A stretch of DNA of 64,000 nucleotides from CAWANF01 sp963783355. Lineage in GTDB: Bacteria; Bacteroidota; Rhodothermia; Balneolales; DATFMH01. The DNA lies in the NCBI GenBank assembly GCA_963783355.1, contig CAWANF010000012.1, positions 124,001 to 188,000 on the forward strand. The letters run 5' to 3'. Shown in pieces: positions 41,977-51,934 of the stretch. Both the position numbers and the translations under genes were made by a program. Position 1 is the stretch's first letter. The number at the start of each line of letters is the position of its first letter. Under the pieces are notes generated by a model. The model made no database searches. It was not told where the DNA came from and worked only from the letters and a program-made list of their open reading frames with translations.

Positions 41977-44805
41977 ATGCCAAGACGTGACGATATACAT
42001 AAAATTTTAATTATAGGATCAGGGCCTATCATTATCGGACAGGCTTGCGAGTTTGATTATTCCGGATCCCAGGCTTGTCGTTCCCTGAAAGAAGAGGGCT
42101 ATGAAGTTGTTCTGATCAACTCCAATCCGGCTACCATCATGACCGACCCGATGATGGCCGACAAGATTTACCTGAAACCGCTGACGACTAAATCTATCAA
42201 AGAAATTGTCGAGATTGAAAAGCCGGATGCCGTCCTGCCTACCATGGGCGGACAAACCGGACTGAATCTCGCACGCGACCTGCAACACGAAGGTTTCTGG
42301 CAGGCCAACGATGTTCATATCATCGGAGTGGATATCGCCGCCATCGACATCACTGAGGACCGCCAGCAATTCCGCGACCTGATGGAAAAAATCGGAATTG
42401 ATCAGTGCGAAAGTAAAGTGGCAAAATCCCTGCTTGATGCCAAAGAAATTGTTCTTCAACTTGGGGGCTTGCCGGTGGTCATCCGTCCTTCATTCACGAT
42501 GGGCGGCATGGGCGGCGGTATCGTCTGGACCGAAGAACAACTGGAAAAGAAAGTATTGCGGGGACTGGAACTGAGCCCGATTCACGAAGTCCTGATCGAA
42601 GAATCTATTTACGGCTGGAAAGAATTTGAACTGGAATTGCTTCGTGATGACAATGATAATGTCGTCATCATCTGCGGTATCGAAAATCTCGATCCGATGG
42701 GCGTTCACACCGGTGATTCCGTTACGGTAGCACCAACACAGACTCTTCCCGACAAGCAGTATCAGATGCTGCGTGACGCCGCGATCAAAATGATGCGTTC
42801 TATCGGAACGTTTGCCGGTGGTTGTAACGTGCAATTCGCCTTCGAACCCGGTACCGATCGATTTGTAGCCATCGAAATTAATCCCCGGGTGAGCCGTTCA
42901 TCGGCCCTGGCTTCCAAAGCGACCGGTTATCCGATTGCTAAAGTGGCCACAAAACTAGCTGTCGGTTACACACTCGACGAGCTGGAAAACCAAATTACAG
43001 GAAATACATCGGCTTGTTTCGAACCTTCCCTCGACTATGTAGTCGTTAAAGTACCCCGTTTCAATTTTGATAAATTCCCGGGTGTTGAAGAAGATTTGAC
43101 GACCCAGATGAAAGCGGTAGGTGAAGTCATGTCCATCGGACGTAATTTCCCGGAAGCTCTGAATAAAGCGTGGCAGTCACTTGAAATCGGTCGGGCGGGG
43201 TTAGGCGCCGACGGATATGAAGAACTGGATCGAAAATATGTACGAGAACGTCTGTTAAAACCTTACTGGGACCGTACTTTGCAAATCCGGAATGCTTTTA
43301 AACTCGGGGCATCGGTCGAGGAGATCAACGACATCACAAAAGTAGATCCATGGTTTCTGCAGCAAATCAGGTTTATGGTTTCTCTCGAAAACCGTACCGA
43401 AGGCCAAAGCCTGGATACTATTACCCGCGATGATCTTTATGAATTGAAACAAGCAGGCTTTTCAGATTACCAAATTGCCTTCCTGTTAAGCCAAAGCGGG
43501 TCCCAAGTAAAAGAAGAACAAGTACGTGAGAGACGTAAGGAAATGGGTCTCCTGCCAGTTTTTAAACTGGTTGACACCTGTGCCGCTGAATTCCCGGCCG
43601 AAACCCCATACTATTATTCTTCTTACGAAGGCGAAAATGAAAGTGATGTTACAGACCGGAAAAAAGTCCTGATACTTGGCAGCGGGCCCAACCGCATCGG
43701 ACAGGGTATCGAATTCGATTACTCCTGCGTTCATGCCGTAAAAGCTGCTCAGGATCTCGGTTATGAAGCCATCATGGTTAACTGCAACCCGGAAACGGTG
43801 TCCACAGACTTTGATATTGCCGATAAACTTTATTTCGAACCGGTTTATTGGGAACATGTTCTTGATATCTTTGAATATGAGAAACCGGAAGGTGTGATTT
43901 TGCAAGTGGGCGGACAAACAGCATTGAAACTTGCCAAACGCTTCTACGAATCGGGTATCAAAATCTTCGGAACGGATTTCCAGATGATGGACCTCGCTGA
44001 AGATAGAGGAAAATTTTCAACCCTTTTAATAAACGCGAATGTACCATTCCCCGAATACGGAACGGCGATGACGGTCGAGGATGCCATCGGAATTGCCCAA
44101 CGCATTCACTACCCGGTGCTTATTCGTCCAAGTTACGTTTTGGGTGGACAGGGAATGAGGATCGCTGTGAAAGAAGACGAGCTTATACGGTATGTTCACA
44201 GTATCCTGAAGACACATCCTGAAAACGAATTCCTCATCGACCGTTTTCTTGAAAACGCCATTGAAGTGGATGTGGATGCGGTATTTGACGGTGATCAGAT
44301 GCACATCGCCGGTATCATGCAGCATATTGAACCAGCCGGTGTGCACTCCGGCGACTCTACCGCGGTTATACCAACCTACAGCCTTTCCGATAAAGTGCTG
44401 GAAACGATTAAAGATTATCATCTGCGCATTGCCAAGGCTATGAATATTGTCGGTTTTATCAACGTTCAGTATGCCGTGCAGGGCGAAAAAGTATTCGTGC
44501 TTGAAGCCAATCCAAGAGCCACGCGTACGATCCCGTTCCTGGCCAAAGCAACAGGCAGGCCGGAATCGGCCATCGGCGTGAAAATCATGCTGGGGGAAAA
44601 GCTTAAGGATTTCGACCTCACTTCACACCTGAATGGATATGCCATCAAAGAGCCGGTATTCCCCTTCGATAAATTCCCTGAAGTGAAGAAAGAATTGGGT
44701 CCTGAAATGAAATCGACTGGAGAAACGATCTATTTCACGAAGGATTTCAATGATGAACACTTTAAGAAACCCTACGAATTCAAAAATCTGTATCTGAGTA
44801 AATGA
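41977..44805 (+). CDS. carB: Carbamoyl-phosphate synthase large subunit lacking the allosteric domain
   Basis: The 942-residue chain contains both synthetase halves: carboxyphosphate half (KILIIGSGPIIIGQACEFDY, IRPSFTMGGMGGGI, FVAIEINPRVSRSSALASKA) and carbamoyl-phosphate half (VLILGSGPNRIGQGIEFDYS, VLIRPSYVLGGQGMRI, VFVLEANPRATRTIPFLAKA), separated by the oligomerisation domain. It ends about 130 residues earlier than the 1073-residue E. coli enzyme, right after the second half, so the C-terminal MGS-like domain that binds UMP, IMP and ornithine is absent. The stop is followed by ordinary intergenic DNA, so this is the natural end rather than a frameshift. Shorter CarB chains also occur in Bacteroidota. 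Confidence 0.95.
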   Translation: MPRRDDIHKILIIGSGPIIIGQACEFDYSGSQACRSLKEEGYEVVLINSNPATIMTDPMMADKIYLKPLTTKSIKEIVEIEKPDAVLPTMGGQTGLNLARDLQHEGFWQANDVHIIGVDIAAIDITEDRQQFRDLMEKIGIDQCESKVAKSLLDAKEIVLQLGGLPVVIRPSFTMGGMGGGIVWTEEQLEKKVLRGLELSPIHEVLIEESIYGWKEFELELLRDDNDNVVIICGIENLDPMGVHTGDSVTVAPTQTLPDKQYQMLRDAAIKMMRSIGTFAGGCNVQFAFEPGTDRFVAIEINPRVSRSSALASKATGYPIAKVATKLAVGYTLDELENQITGNTSACFEPSLDYVVVKVPRFNFDKFPGVEEDLTTQMKAVGEVMSIGRNFPEALNKAWQSLEIGRAGLGADGYEELDRKYVRERLLKPYWDRTLQIRNAFKLGASVEEINDITKVDPWFLQQIRFMVSLENRTEGQSLDTITRDDLYELKQAGFSDYQIAFLLSQSGSQVKEEQVRERRKEMGLLPVFKLVDTCAAEFPAETPYYYSSYEGENESDVTDRKKVLILGSGPNRIGQGIEFDYSCVHAVKAAQDLGYEAIMVNCNPETVSTDFDIADKLYFEPVYWEHVLDIFEYEKPEGVILQVGGQTALKLAKRFYESGIKIFGTDFQMMDLAEDRGKFSTLLINANVPFPEYGTAMTVEDAIGIAQRIHYPVLIRPSYVLGGQGMRIAVKEDELIRYVHSILKTHPENEFLIDRFLENAIEVDVDAVFDGDQMHIAGIMQHIEPAGVHSGDSTAVIPTYSLSDKVLETIKDYHLRIAKAMNIVGFINVQYAVQGEKVFVLEANPRATRTIPFLAKATGRPESAIGVKIMLGEKLKDFDLTSHLNGYAIKEPVFPFDKFPEVKKELGPEMKSTGETIYFTKDFNDEHFKKPYEFKNLYLSK

Positions 44806-44934
44806 AATAGTGCTAAAGTGTCAGGGTGCAATCGTGCTATAGCTCTATCGGGTTTCTGAGGATCAACCGTGTTCTGTTCGCAGCCGTTTATCCTTACCGG
44901 TACTCTCTTGTCCGGGATGTCCGCCGTTTTTATG

Positions 44935-44973
44935 AACTTATTTCTATCCCGACAATCGGGATAGAAATAAGTT
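44935..44973. terminator. Perfect 18-bp stem-loop after carB
   Basis: AACTTATTTCTATCCCGA (44935-44952) pairs without a mismatch with the arm at 44956-44973, leaving a three-base CAA loop. It lies 130 bases after the carB stop. The 18-base perfect stem is longer than a typical terminator; it may stop transcripts from both strands. Confidence 0.65.
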
Positions 44974-45041
44974 TGCGCATTCCAACGGAAACAGCTAATG
45001 AAACGCAATAGTTTGGTGAAATAATCCGCGTCTGACTACGG

Positions 45042-45068
45042 ATCTCTTTATGAAAAAGAGATTTTTTT
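45042..45068 (+). terminator. Rho-independent terminator before recQ
   Basis: ATCTCTTT (45042-45049) pairs with AAAGAGAT (45055-45062), followed by seven T. It lies 100 bases before recQ and probably ends the carAB transcript. Confidence 0.75.
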
Positions 45069-45168
45069 AAAAAAATTTGTATGGTTTCATACATGACGTG
45101 GTCTATTTGAATAGAGACAATAGATATACCGAAAAAAACGACATTTCAGCATAAACTGATTATTAAAA

Positions 45169-47370
45169 TTGGCAAATTCAGCGCAGGCACATACGGTTCT
45201 ACAGGAGGTATTTGGCTATAACCGTTTCCGTCCTTTGCAGGAAGAGGTTATTCAGCGGATCCTGAGCAAAAAGGACACATTGGTGGTGATGCCCACAGGC
45301 GGAGGCAAATCCCTTTGCTACCAGATTCCCGCGTTGTTGTTTGATGGATTGACGATTGTTGTTTCACCACTTATTTCACTGATGAAAGATCAGGTGGAAC
45401 AGCTCGATTCATACGGCGTCCGTGCTGTTTGTCTGAACAGTTCCATCCCCCTCCAGGAGTATCGGAAGAATACAGATATGATCAGGCGTGGCGAGGCGAA
45501 ACTACTTTACCTGGCGCCTGAGACATTACTGAAACCTAGAACCCAAAAGTTGCTTTCTGAAATCCCGGTCGAGTGCCTAACCATTGATGAGGCACATTGT
45601 ATCTCAGAATGGGGACACGACTTCCGGCCTGAATACCGGCAAATAGCCGGATTGCGAACTTCCAAAGCGATTGGAAAAGATGCCGTCTGCCTGGCATTGA
45701 CCGCGACAGCCACACCAAGAGTTCAGCTGGATATCCGAAAAAACCTGGAGCTGGACGATTCCGAAGCATTCATTGCCAGTTTCGACCGGAAAAATCTGTT
45801 CCTCGAAATCACAGAAAAACAGGAGCCCTTCGAACAGACCCTGTCCTTTCTTGAGAAACACAAAAAACAATCGGGCATTATCTACTGCTTTTCCCGTAAA
45901 CAGGTGGATGATCTATCTGCAGACCTTTCCGATATGGGGTATTCTGCCCGGCCTTATCATGCCGGGCTTAACGAAACAGAGCGAGCCAAAAACCAGGAAT
46001 CATTTATCCATGATGATGTCGATATCATGGTCGCCACCATCGCTTTTGGGATGGGTATAAACAAGCCGGATGTGCGTTTTGTCGTCCATTATGATTTGCC
46101 GCAAAACATCGAATCCTACTATCAGCAAATTGGTCGTGCCGGTCGTGACGGACTGCGAGCCGATTGCCTGCTTCTGTTCAGCTTTTCGGATATCAACAAG
46201 ATCAATTATTTTATAAACCAGAAGAGTCCGGAGGAAAAGAAAGTCGCTCAGGCACACCTCGATGCCCTCCTTCATTTTGTGGAATACAGCCAATGCCGCA
46301 GAATTCCGCTGATGAATTATTTTGGAGAAACCTACCCGCCTGTCCCTGCGGGAGAAGACGGCTGCAATATGTGCGATAACTGCGTGTACAACGATTCTGA
46401 AAAAAAGAACATCACTGTTCCGGCTCAGAAATTCATTTCTTGCATTGTTCGCACCGGCGAGTTATTCGGAACATCTCATATCGTCGACGTTTTACGCGGG
46501 TCAAAAAAACAAAAGGTTTTGAGTAAACACCATGATAACCTGTCCACCTATGGTATTGGCCGCGATTTTTCTCGGAAACAATGGAGCCGGCTGGCACGTC
46601 AGCTGATCAGGGAAGGGTATCTGAACCAGGACCCTGAATACGGTAGTCTTAAACTTGAAGCGACTGCAACAGATATTTTAAAGGGAAATAAAAAGATTTA
46701 CGGATCAATGGGTGAAAAAAAAGTCAGAAAATCAGGCATTTCGTACTCCCGTTCCCCAATAAAAGAGGATCTTGATTATGATGAGACACTCTTCGAACTG
46801 CTCCGTAAGCAACGGAAAATTCTGGCTGATAAAGAACAGCTTCCACCATATACCATTTTCCCCGATGCCACCCTCATAGAGATGGCCTGTTACTTCCCCC
46901 AAAGTTCTGAGGGTTTACTTCGTATTTACGGTGTCGGTTCGGTAAAACGCGGAAAATATGGTCAACCTTTTTTGAATATTATCACCAAATATTGCCGGGA
47001 AAATAATATTAGCGAACGGTCCGGAACAGTACGTCGAAAGCAGCCACGTACAAAACGCCGGCGTCACCATGAAGTGGGGGAGGCTTTCAATGACGGAGAG
47101 TCGATAGAACAATTAACAAATCGGTTCAGTGTCAAACCCGGCACAATCATCAGTCACCTGGAAAAATATAGTCTTGAAGGCAACCCAATCAGGACAGATG
47201 GAATTCTTGAAGCATCGAAACTGACCCGTGAACAGCAGGAGCAGGTGTTCCAAACATTTGAAAAAGAGGGTGACGAAATGCTTCGCCCCGCTTATGATGC
47301 CTTAAACGAAACGGTCAGCTATGACGAATTACGGCTTATGAGGCTTTATCTTATGATACGGGATTATTAA
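45169..47370 (+). CDS. recQ: ATP-dependent DNA helicase RecQ
   Basis: The 733-residue helicase unwinds DNA 3'-5' in recombination and repair. It has motif 0 (YNRFRPLQEEVI), Walker A MPTGGGKSLCYQ (Lys about 47), DEAH in TIDEAHCISEWGHDFRP, the zinc-binding RQC segment (CRRIPLMNYFGE ... CNMCDNC), a winged helix, an HRDC domain (LFELLRKQRKILADKEQL) and a C-terminal HTH domain (SIEQLTNRFSVKPGTIISHL). The only usable start is TTG at 45169, because conserved motif 0 begins within 15 codons; no clear ribosome-binding site precedes it. Its stop overlaps the convergent GH2 stop by four bases. Confidence 0.96.
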   Translation: MANSAQAHTVLQEVFGYNRFRPLQEEVIQRILSKKDTLVVMPTGGGKSLCYQIPALLFDGLTIVVSPLISLMKDQVEQLDSYGVRAVCLNSSIPLQEYRKNTDMIRRGEAKLLYLAPETLLKPRTQKLLSEIPVECLTIDEAHCISEWGHDFRPEYRQIAGLRTSKAIGKDAVCLALTATATPRVQLDIRKNLELDDSEAFIASFDRKNLFLEITEKQEPFEQTLSFLEKHKKQSGIIYCFSRKQVDDLSADLSDMGYSARPYHAGLNETERAKNQESFIHDDVDIMVATIAFGMGINKPDVRFVVHYDLPQNIESYYQQIGRAGRDGLRADCLLLFSFSDINKINYFINQKSPEEKKVAQAHLDALLHFVEYSQCRRIPLMNYFGETYPPVPAGEDGCNMCDNCVYNDSEKKNITVPAQKFISCIVRTGELFGTSHIVDVLRGSKKQKVLSKHHDNLSTYGIGRDFSRKQWSRLARQLIREGYLNQDPEYGSLKLEATATDILKGNKKIYGSMGEKKVRKSGISYSRSPIKEDLDYDETLFELLRKQRKILADKEQLPPYTIFPDATLIEMACYFPQSSEGLLRIYGVGSVKRGKYGQPFLNIITKYCRENNISERSGTVRRKQPRTKRRRHHEVGEAFNDGESIEQLTNRFSVKPGTIISHLEKYSLEGNPIRTDGILEASKLTREQQEQVFQTFEKEGDEMLRPAYDALNETVSYDELRLMRLYLMIRDY

Positions 47371-50171
47371 TCCGCATTTTCCACGACTTTTTGTGTATTC
47401 CAGCCGTCGACCACTATTTGGTGAATCTGATGCCATTTACTCTTTTCAGTTCTCACAGTTATAACCGTTTTTTCATGTGGTGCTAGATTTATATAATTAT
47501 TGCTCCAATAAGAAGGCAATACTTCTTTTTTCCCATGATTTACCATCAGCTGAGCACGAACAAAAAAGGCAATTTTATCGGTAGGATTATTCAATATCAC
47601 CTTCCAGGCAGGTTTCCCGGCCTCAGCTATTCTTTTAACGGATACTTCAACATCTGCCATTGGCATATCCTGCAAAGGCTTAAAATTATTGCCCGGAGCC
47701 AGCCAGTAAAAGTTATGTGACTCGGTCTTGCCATTGATATCTGTTACAGAAAGATCGACAAAAGTCAGCTGTTTGTGACTTTCCATCACTGATTTTAACG
47801 AAGCCACTTTTGTAACGCTGTGCTCTCCGGCATCAATAGAACTCGATTTGTTATACCATTCACGTGAGTTGATATCATATAACATCATACGAACCGTAAG
47901 ATTTTTTCGAATATGATATTGACGGTTTACTACAACAACGGTAGAATCATTCAGATTAAATTGTACATGCAATGGCTCACTGGCTTTTTGCACATAATAA
48001 TAACCGGCATTGGGTTCGAGATACCAATCGTATAACTGCCACATGACACTCGGCCAGGCTGAATTGATCTTCCAGAGCATCACGCCGCCAGTCTCATTCA
48101 TTTTCGAATTTACCGATTCAAAAATAGCTCGATAGCCGTTAGCATTCACTAATTGTGCCTTTTTACTGTAATCACGAAAACTTCTGGCCTTCCCATAGCG
48201 ATCCACAATGGCTTTGTAATATGTCTGATATTTACCATTACCAGCGCAGGCGTCATGATATCCCCACGTATTATTCAAGGGGAAAGGCAATGTTGTATCC
48301 GGCACCAAATCCGGAATGATTTTAGACAGAGAATTGAACGGTGGCTGCGATGGAATTCCGGTTTCATCCTTGAATATCCAATCATGATCCAAATGTACAA
48401 ATTTATAGTATTGAACCGGATCCTGCCAGGAATAAGGTCCGCCGCTGTAAAATCCAGGCTCTTTATTATCCGGCCAGGACCCCTTCCATCCTTTTGGTAA
48501 TTTATCCCAGCCCGAAGAACTCGAGATAAACGGACGTGTCCCATCCAATTCAGCAACATTTTTGCGCATGGCATCATATAAATCTTTACGTGGATGTCCT
48601 TCATTCCCTCCGGTCCATAATAACAGACTGGCATGATTCCGCAGTCGAATGATGGTGCTTTTCATATTCCGAACGAACACATCACCCTGTAAAGGCCATT
48701 TATCGGAACCTTTAAAACCACCTTGAGTATCTCCCGTAATCCAAAAATCCTGCCAGACCATTAATCCGTCTTCATCAGCTATACGAAAAAAATCATCGGG
48801 GGGAGCAATGCCACCACCCCAAATACGAACTAGATTCAGATTAGAATTTTTGATCAGTTCCAGTTCTTTCGAATAACGAGCCGCGCTGCGTTTAAGCATT
48901 AAATCCGGTACCCAGGCACCCCCAACCAGCGGTATTTTTCGACCATTTATATAAAAATCACGCCGGTCCCATCCGTTTACATTTGTTACTTTCGAGCTTA
49001 CCGTCCGTATCCCGATTATCGTATTCGATACATCGGAAATTTCATTGTCTGTTTTGTAACGCAATTCAACCTGATACAAATTTGCTTTCCCATTACCATT
49101 GGGCCACCACAGATGAGGATTCCTGATTCGCAATTCCTTTATCTTTTCAGGAGATAATTCAATTAGCCGCGATTTTTCGGGTTTCAAATTTTCATTTTTT
49201 GAAATATGAATAGAAGAACCTTCAAAATTATAAGGTCGGATGGTAACAAAAAGCTTTCCTTTTTGAACTCGTTTACTGTGATTTTTAAGTTTGGCGGAAA
49301 TGGTAATTGTTGCTTTACTCGTATCCGGAAGATTAGGCAAATTTGTTACGATATGAGGCTCATTAATCGTAACCGGACCACTGTCAGACAAATAGACGGG
49401 CTGCCAGATACCCATTTCGCGTCCGCGTGCAGCGGGAACCCAATCCCAGCCAACGGAGCAAAGCATCGTCACATTTTTCCCGATATCACCAGTCGTACCT
49501 CCGTTTTTAAAAAATGGCCCAAATGCTTTTAGCTGTGGCGGGGAAGGCTCTCCCGGATAATCCAATGGATAAATTTCAACGGCGAGAGCATTCACTCCCC
49601 GGAATTTTATTTTATCTGTGACATCAAAATGATATTGCGCGAACATTCCAACCATCCGGGAAGAATCAGACACTTGTTTGCCATTCAGCCAGACCGCCGC
49701 CCGGTAATTGATGCCTTTAAATGTCAGCCAAATATGCTTGCCTTCATAGCTTTTCGGCAGTTTAAACGTTGTCCGGTACCAATAAGGATCTTTCCACGGA
49801 TTTTTATTATTTGGTAAAAAACTGTATTGAGACAAGTGGTATTTCGTGTTGAAAGAGTCGGATGCATCCGGAATGAACATGTTGTTCATTCCAAAATAGG
49901 GACTGGGATAAACTTTGTTCGCAACCAATCCGGCCAGCACGGTTGACGGTACTTTTACCGGGAACCAGTAATTCTTTGATTTATAAGAAGCTGATGATAT
50001 TTCCGATCCGCCGGTTTTATTTATCGCCGAACTTTGCAGCCGAAAATTTGTTAATTCAATTTTTCTACCTATTTGTTGACCTCTGCTGATAGATGGATTA
50101 AACCATAAATTGAGGAGAATAAATATGAATTGTACGATGCTTAACGGCTTAATTCTCTTCATCTCATTCAT
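47367..50171 (-). CDS. Glycoside hydrolase family 2, secreted (beta-mannosidase/exo-glucosaminidase-like)
   Basis: About 934 residues with a signal peptide (LSIVQFIFILLNLWFNPSI), a jelly-roll sugar-binding domain (WLTFKGINYRAAVWLNGKQV), Ig-like domains, a TIM barrel and C-terminal Ig-like domains. The barrel has LVRIWGGGIAPPDDFFRIAD, MVWQDFWITG and LLWTGGNEGH, in which Glu about 524 is the acid/base. This pattern fits the mannosidase and exo-beta-D-glucosaminidase branch of GH2 rather than beta-galactosidases. I use ATG 50171; a TTG at 50195 and ATG 50162 are alternatives. A LacI regulator is next upstream on the same strand, with a candidate operator between them. Confidence 0.88.
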   Translation of the reverse strand: MNEMKRIKPLSIVQFIFILLNLWFNPSISRGQQIGRKIELTNFRLQSSAINKTGGSEISSASYKSKNYWFPVKVPSTVLAGLVANKVYPSPYFGMNNMFIPDASDSFNTKYHLSQYSFLPNNKNPWKDPYWYRTTFKLPKSYEGKHIWLTFKGINYRAAVWLNGKQVSDSSRMVGMFAQYHFDVTDKIKFRGVNALAVEIYPLDYPGEPSPPQLKAFGPFFKNGGTTGDIGKNVTMLCSVGWDWVPAARGREMGIWQPVYLSDSGPVTINEPHIVTNLPNLPDTSKATITISAKLKNHSKRVQKGKLFVTIRPYNFEGSSIHISKNENLKPEKSRLIELSPEKIKELRIRNPHLWWPNGNGKANLYQVELRYKTDNEISDVSNTIIGIRTVSSKVTNVNGWDRRDFYINGRKIPLVGGAWVPDLMLKRSAARYSKELELIKNSNLNLVRIWGGGIAPPDDFFRIADEDGLMVWQDFWITGDTQGGFKGSDKWPLQGDVFVRNMKSTIIRLRNHASLLLWTGGNEGHPRKDLYDAMRKNVAELDGTRPFISSSSGWDKLPKGWKGSWPDNKEPGFYSGGPYSWQDPVQYYKFVHLDHDWIFKDETGIPSQPPFNSLSKIIPDLVPDTTLPFPLNNTWGYHDACAGNGKYQTYYKAIVDRYGKARSFRDYSKKAQLVNANGYRAIFESVNSKMNETGGVMLWKINSAWPSVMWQLYDWYLEPNAGYYYVQKASEPLHVQFNLNDSTVVVVNRQYHIRKNLTVRMMLYDINSREWYNKSSSIDAGEHSVTKVASLKSVMESHKQLTFVDLSVTDINGKTESHNFYWLAPGNNFKPLQDMPMADVEVSVKRIAEAGKPAWKVILNNPTDKIAFFVRAQLMVNHGKKEVLPSYWSNNYINLAPHEKTVITVRTEKSKWHQIHQIVVDGWNTQKVVENAD

Positions 50172-50195
50172 AATATTTATGACGTTCCGGACCAA

Positions 50196-50533
50196 ATGAT
50201 TTCAGGAATATAATTTATTTGTCACGAAACCACAGATTTTGATAAAATGTAACACAAAGCAACTTCAACAAGGTAGATACTTTTTAAAGCTTGTTTAAAA
50301 ACACAAGAAGACAGGGACCGCTTTTCTTGCTGACAACAAAATGCTTAGAGATAATCCTCTCTGAGATTAATACTTCATAAGACCTTTAAAAATATCCATA
50401 ACAATTACAAATTGGGAATTTGTATCAATGCTTTTGGGTGTACATCTCACACGTTACGATTAAGAAACGAAAACGTTACTCAGAATAGCCTTATTTCATT
50501 ATAAACCTTAGCTTTATGGATTATTTCGAACCA
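50196..50533 (-). promoter_or_regulatory. GH2 promoter region with LacI-type operator candidate
   Basis: The region contains no gene. AACGAAAACGTT at 50466-50477 (AACG and CGTT half-sites around four A) resembles operators of LacI-family regulators. It lies about 295 bases before the GH2 start and just after the LacI gene, so regulation of GH2 by the neighbouring LacI protein is plausible but unproven. Confidence 0.4.
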
Positions 50534-51541
50534 CTATATCTTTGACGATTCCCGCACAGCCAGCTTAACCGGAACCAGGCTCACCATGCCCTGGTGTGGT
50601 GTAAAAGTATGAGAACGCTCCAGCAGGTTGTCGAGAGTCACTTCAGCCAGTTTTACAAAATTTGTATCAACAGAGGTAAGCTTGGGATAATGATATTCAC
50701 AAATCGGCAGATTATCGTAGCCGGCAATAGCAATGTCTTCAGGGATACGATATCCTTTTGCACGGGCCGCTTCCATAAAACCCAGGGCGGTAGCATCATT
50801 GGCGGCAAAAACAGCCCGTGGTTTGTTTTTCAGAGTTTCAAATACTTCAAAAGCACGGTTACCCGATTCATATTTATAATTACCGGGATACGACCAGATA
50901 AATTCAATACCTTCGTGATGCGTGGCGTAATCAACAAATCCGTTTTTCCGAAAACGGGCTTCCGGTTGTTTATCTCCCGGGCCTTCAATGATTCCGACCG
51001 TCTTATAACCACTTGCCTGAAAATGCTCTGCCACCAATGAAGATCCCCGATAGGCATCGAAGGTAACAGTATCTATGACGGGATGAATATTATTGGAACA
51101 TGAAATAACCGGAAAATCGACCGGAACACTTTCCAGAATTTTCTGATAATCCGGAGTTTGAAATCCGGGAACAAAAATGACAGCGGCCGAGTAGCCATTG
51201 TCCCGCAATTTGTTAATAAAAACATCAACCCGCCCGATAATATGAGATACACTAAACAGGCTAACATTTACATTTTTACTTTCAGCAGCCTGCACAAATC
51301 CATTAAAAAAGGATGAGTAAAATTCACCAATATGAAATTGCGTAATGATGGCGATAAAAATGTTTTCTGTCTTTTTCTGGATCTGGAAAAACTTATTAAT
51401 GGGATAATTCAATCGCTGAGCAGTTTCCAGAATTACCCGTTCATTCTCTTTGCTTATTTTGCCTTCGCCGCGCAATGTACGCGACACTGTTGAAACGGAA
51501 AATCCCGTAGCTTTTGCAATATCACTTAACGTAACTTTCAT
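50534..51541 (-). CDS. LacI-family transcriptional regulator
   Basis: A 335-residue regulator with the classic N-terminal HTH and hinge (KVTLSDIAKATGFSVSTVSR, then TLRGEGKIS) and a periplasmic-binding-like ligand domain (VISCSNNIHPVIDTVTFDAY, AVFAANDATALGFMEAARAK, GYRIPEDIAIAGYDNLPICE). Such proteins sense a sugar and repress or activate glycan-use genes. Its neighbour downstream is a secreted GH2 glycosidase, the natural target. The effector sugar cannot be read from sequence. Confidence 0.95.
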   Translation of the reverse strand: MKVTLSDIAKATGFSVSTVSRTLRGEGKISKENERVILETAQRLNYPINKFFQIQKKTENIFIAIITQFHIGEFYSSFFNGFVQAAESKNVNVSLFSVSHIIGRVDVFINKLRDNGYSAAVIFVPGFQTPDYQKILESVPVDFPVISCSNNIHPVIDTVTFDAYRGSSLVAEHFQASGYKTVGIIEGPGDKQPEARFRKNGFVDYATHHEGIEFIWSYPGNYKYESGNRAFEVFETLKNKPRAVFAANDATALGFMEAARAKGYRIPEDIAIAGYDNLPICEYHYPKLTSVDTNFVKLAEVTLDNLLERSHTFTPHQGMVSLVPVKLAVRESSKI

Positions 51542-51934
51542 CGTATTCCTAATATGGGTCTGTTATGCTATGTTATTATATACTAATGACTTGTACCGAA
51601 TAATCACTTATAAATCAATTATTCGACTATAATAATTCAGTTCATCCTCGATAACAGCAGTATTCGTCTTTACTTTCGGCTTTATTCGAGTAGTATCCAG
51701 AATAAATTCTATTTTTGCCAAAATTTAGCAAAATTTGGCAAAAATGTTGTCTTTTTTAATAATATTTCCTGATAAATCCCAAAATGGCAGGTTACAAACA
51801 TTATAAATATTTGAAAAACACTTATTTTCGATTTATGATAATCGGCTTTTAAGTGATTTTCTTTTTATTTATGAAATGCTCTTGCGACATTATTACGTTG
51901 TTATAACGTAAATCATAACAAACCAGGTTTTCTT
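51542..51934 (+). promoter_or_regulatory. Intergenic region with a 33-base palindrome upstream of the glutamate synthase-like gene
   Basis: There is no gene in these 393 bases. TTTTTGCCA at 51712-51720 and TGGCAAAAA at 51736-51744 are outer arms of a nearly perfect dyad centred at 51728 with AAAATTT repeats inside. It lies 190 bases before the rightward gene and 170 before the leftward LacI gene, so it could bind a regulator of either. Confidence 0.5.

Larger units (their letters stand above)
44806..45168 (+). other. Intergenic region between carB and recQ with two hairpins
   Basis: No gene is seen in these 363 bases. The two stem-loops, at 44935-44973 and 45042-45068, are listed separately. 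ATCCG/CGGAT (45024-45043) adds a small stem before the second. AT-rich DNA from 45070 on must hold the recQ promoter, unless recQ is read through from carAB. Confidence 0.45.

Noticed and set aside
41254..42459. Long reading frames antisense to carA and carB
   Set aside because: They mirror strongly conserved genes and show only codon-composition effects.
44935..44973. Miniature transposable element (MITE)
   Set aside because: Only 39 bases, a three-base loop and no target-site duplication seen, so a plain hairpin is the simpler reading.
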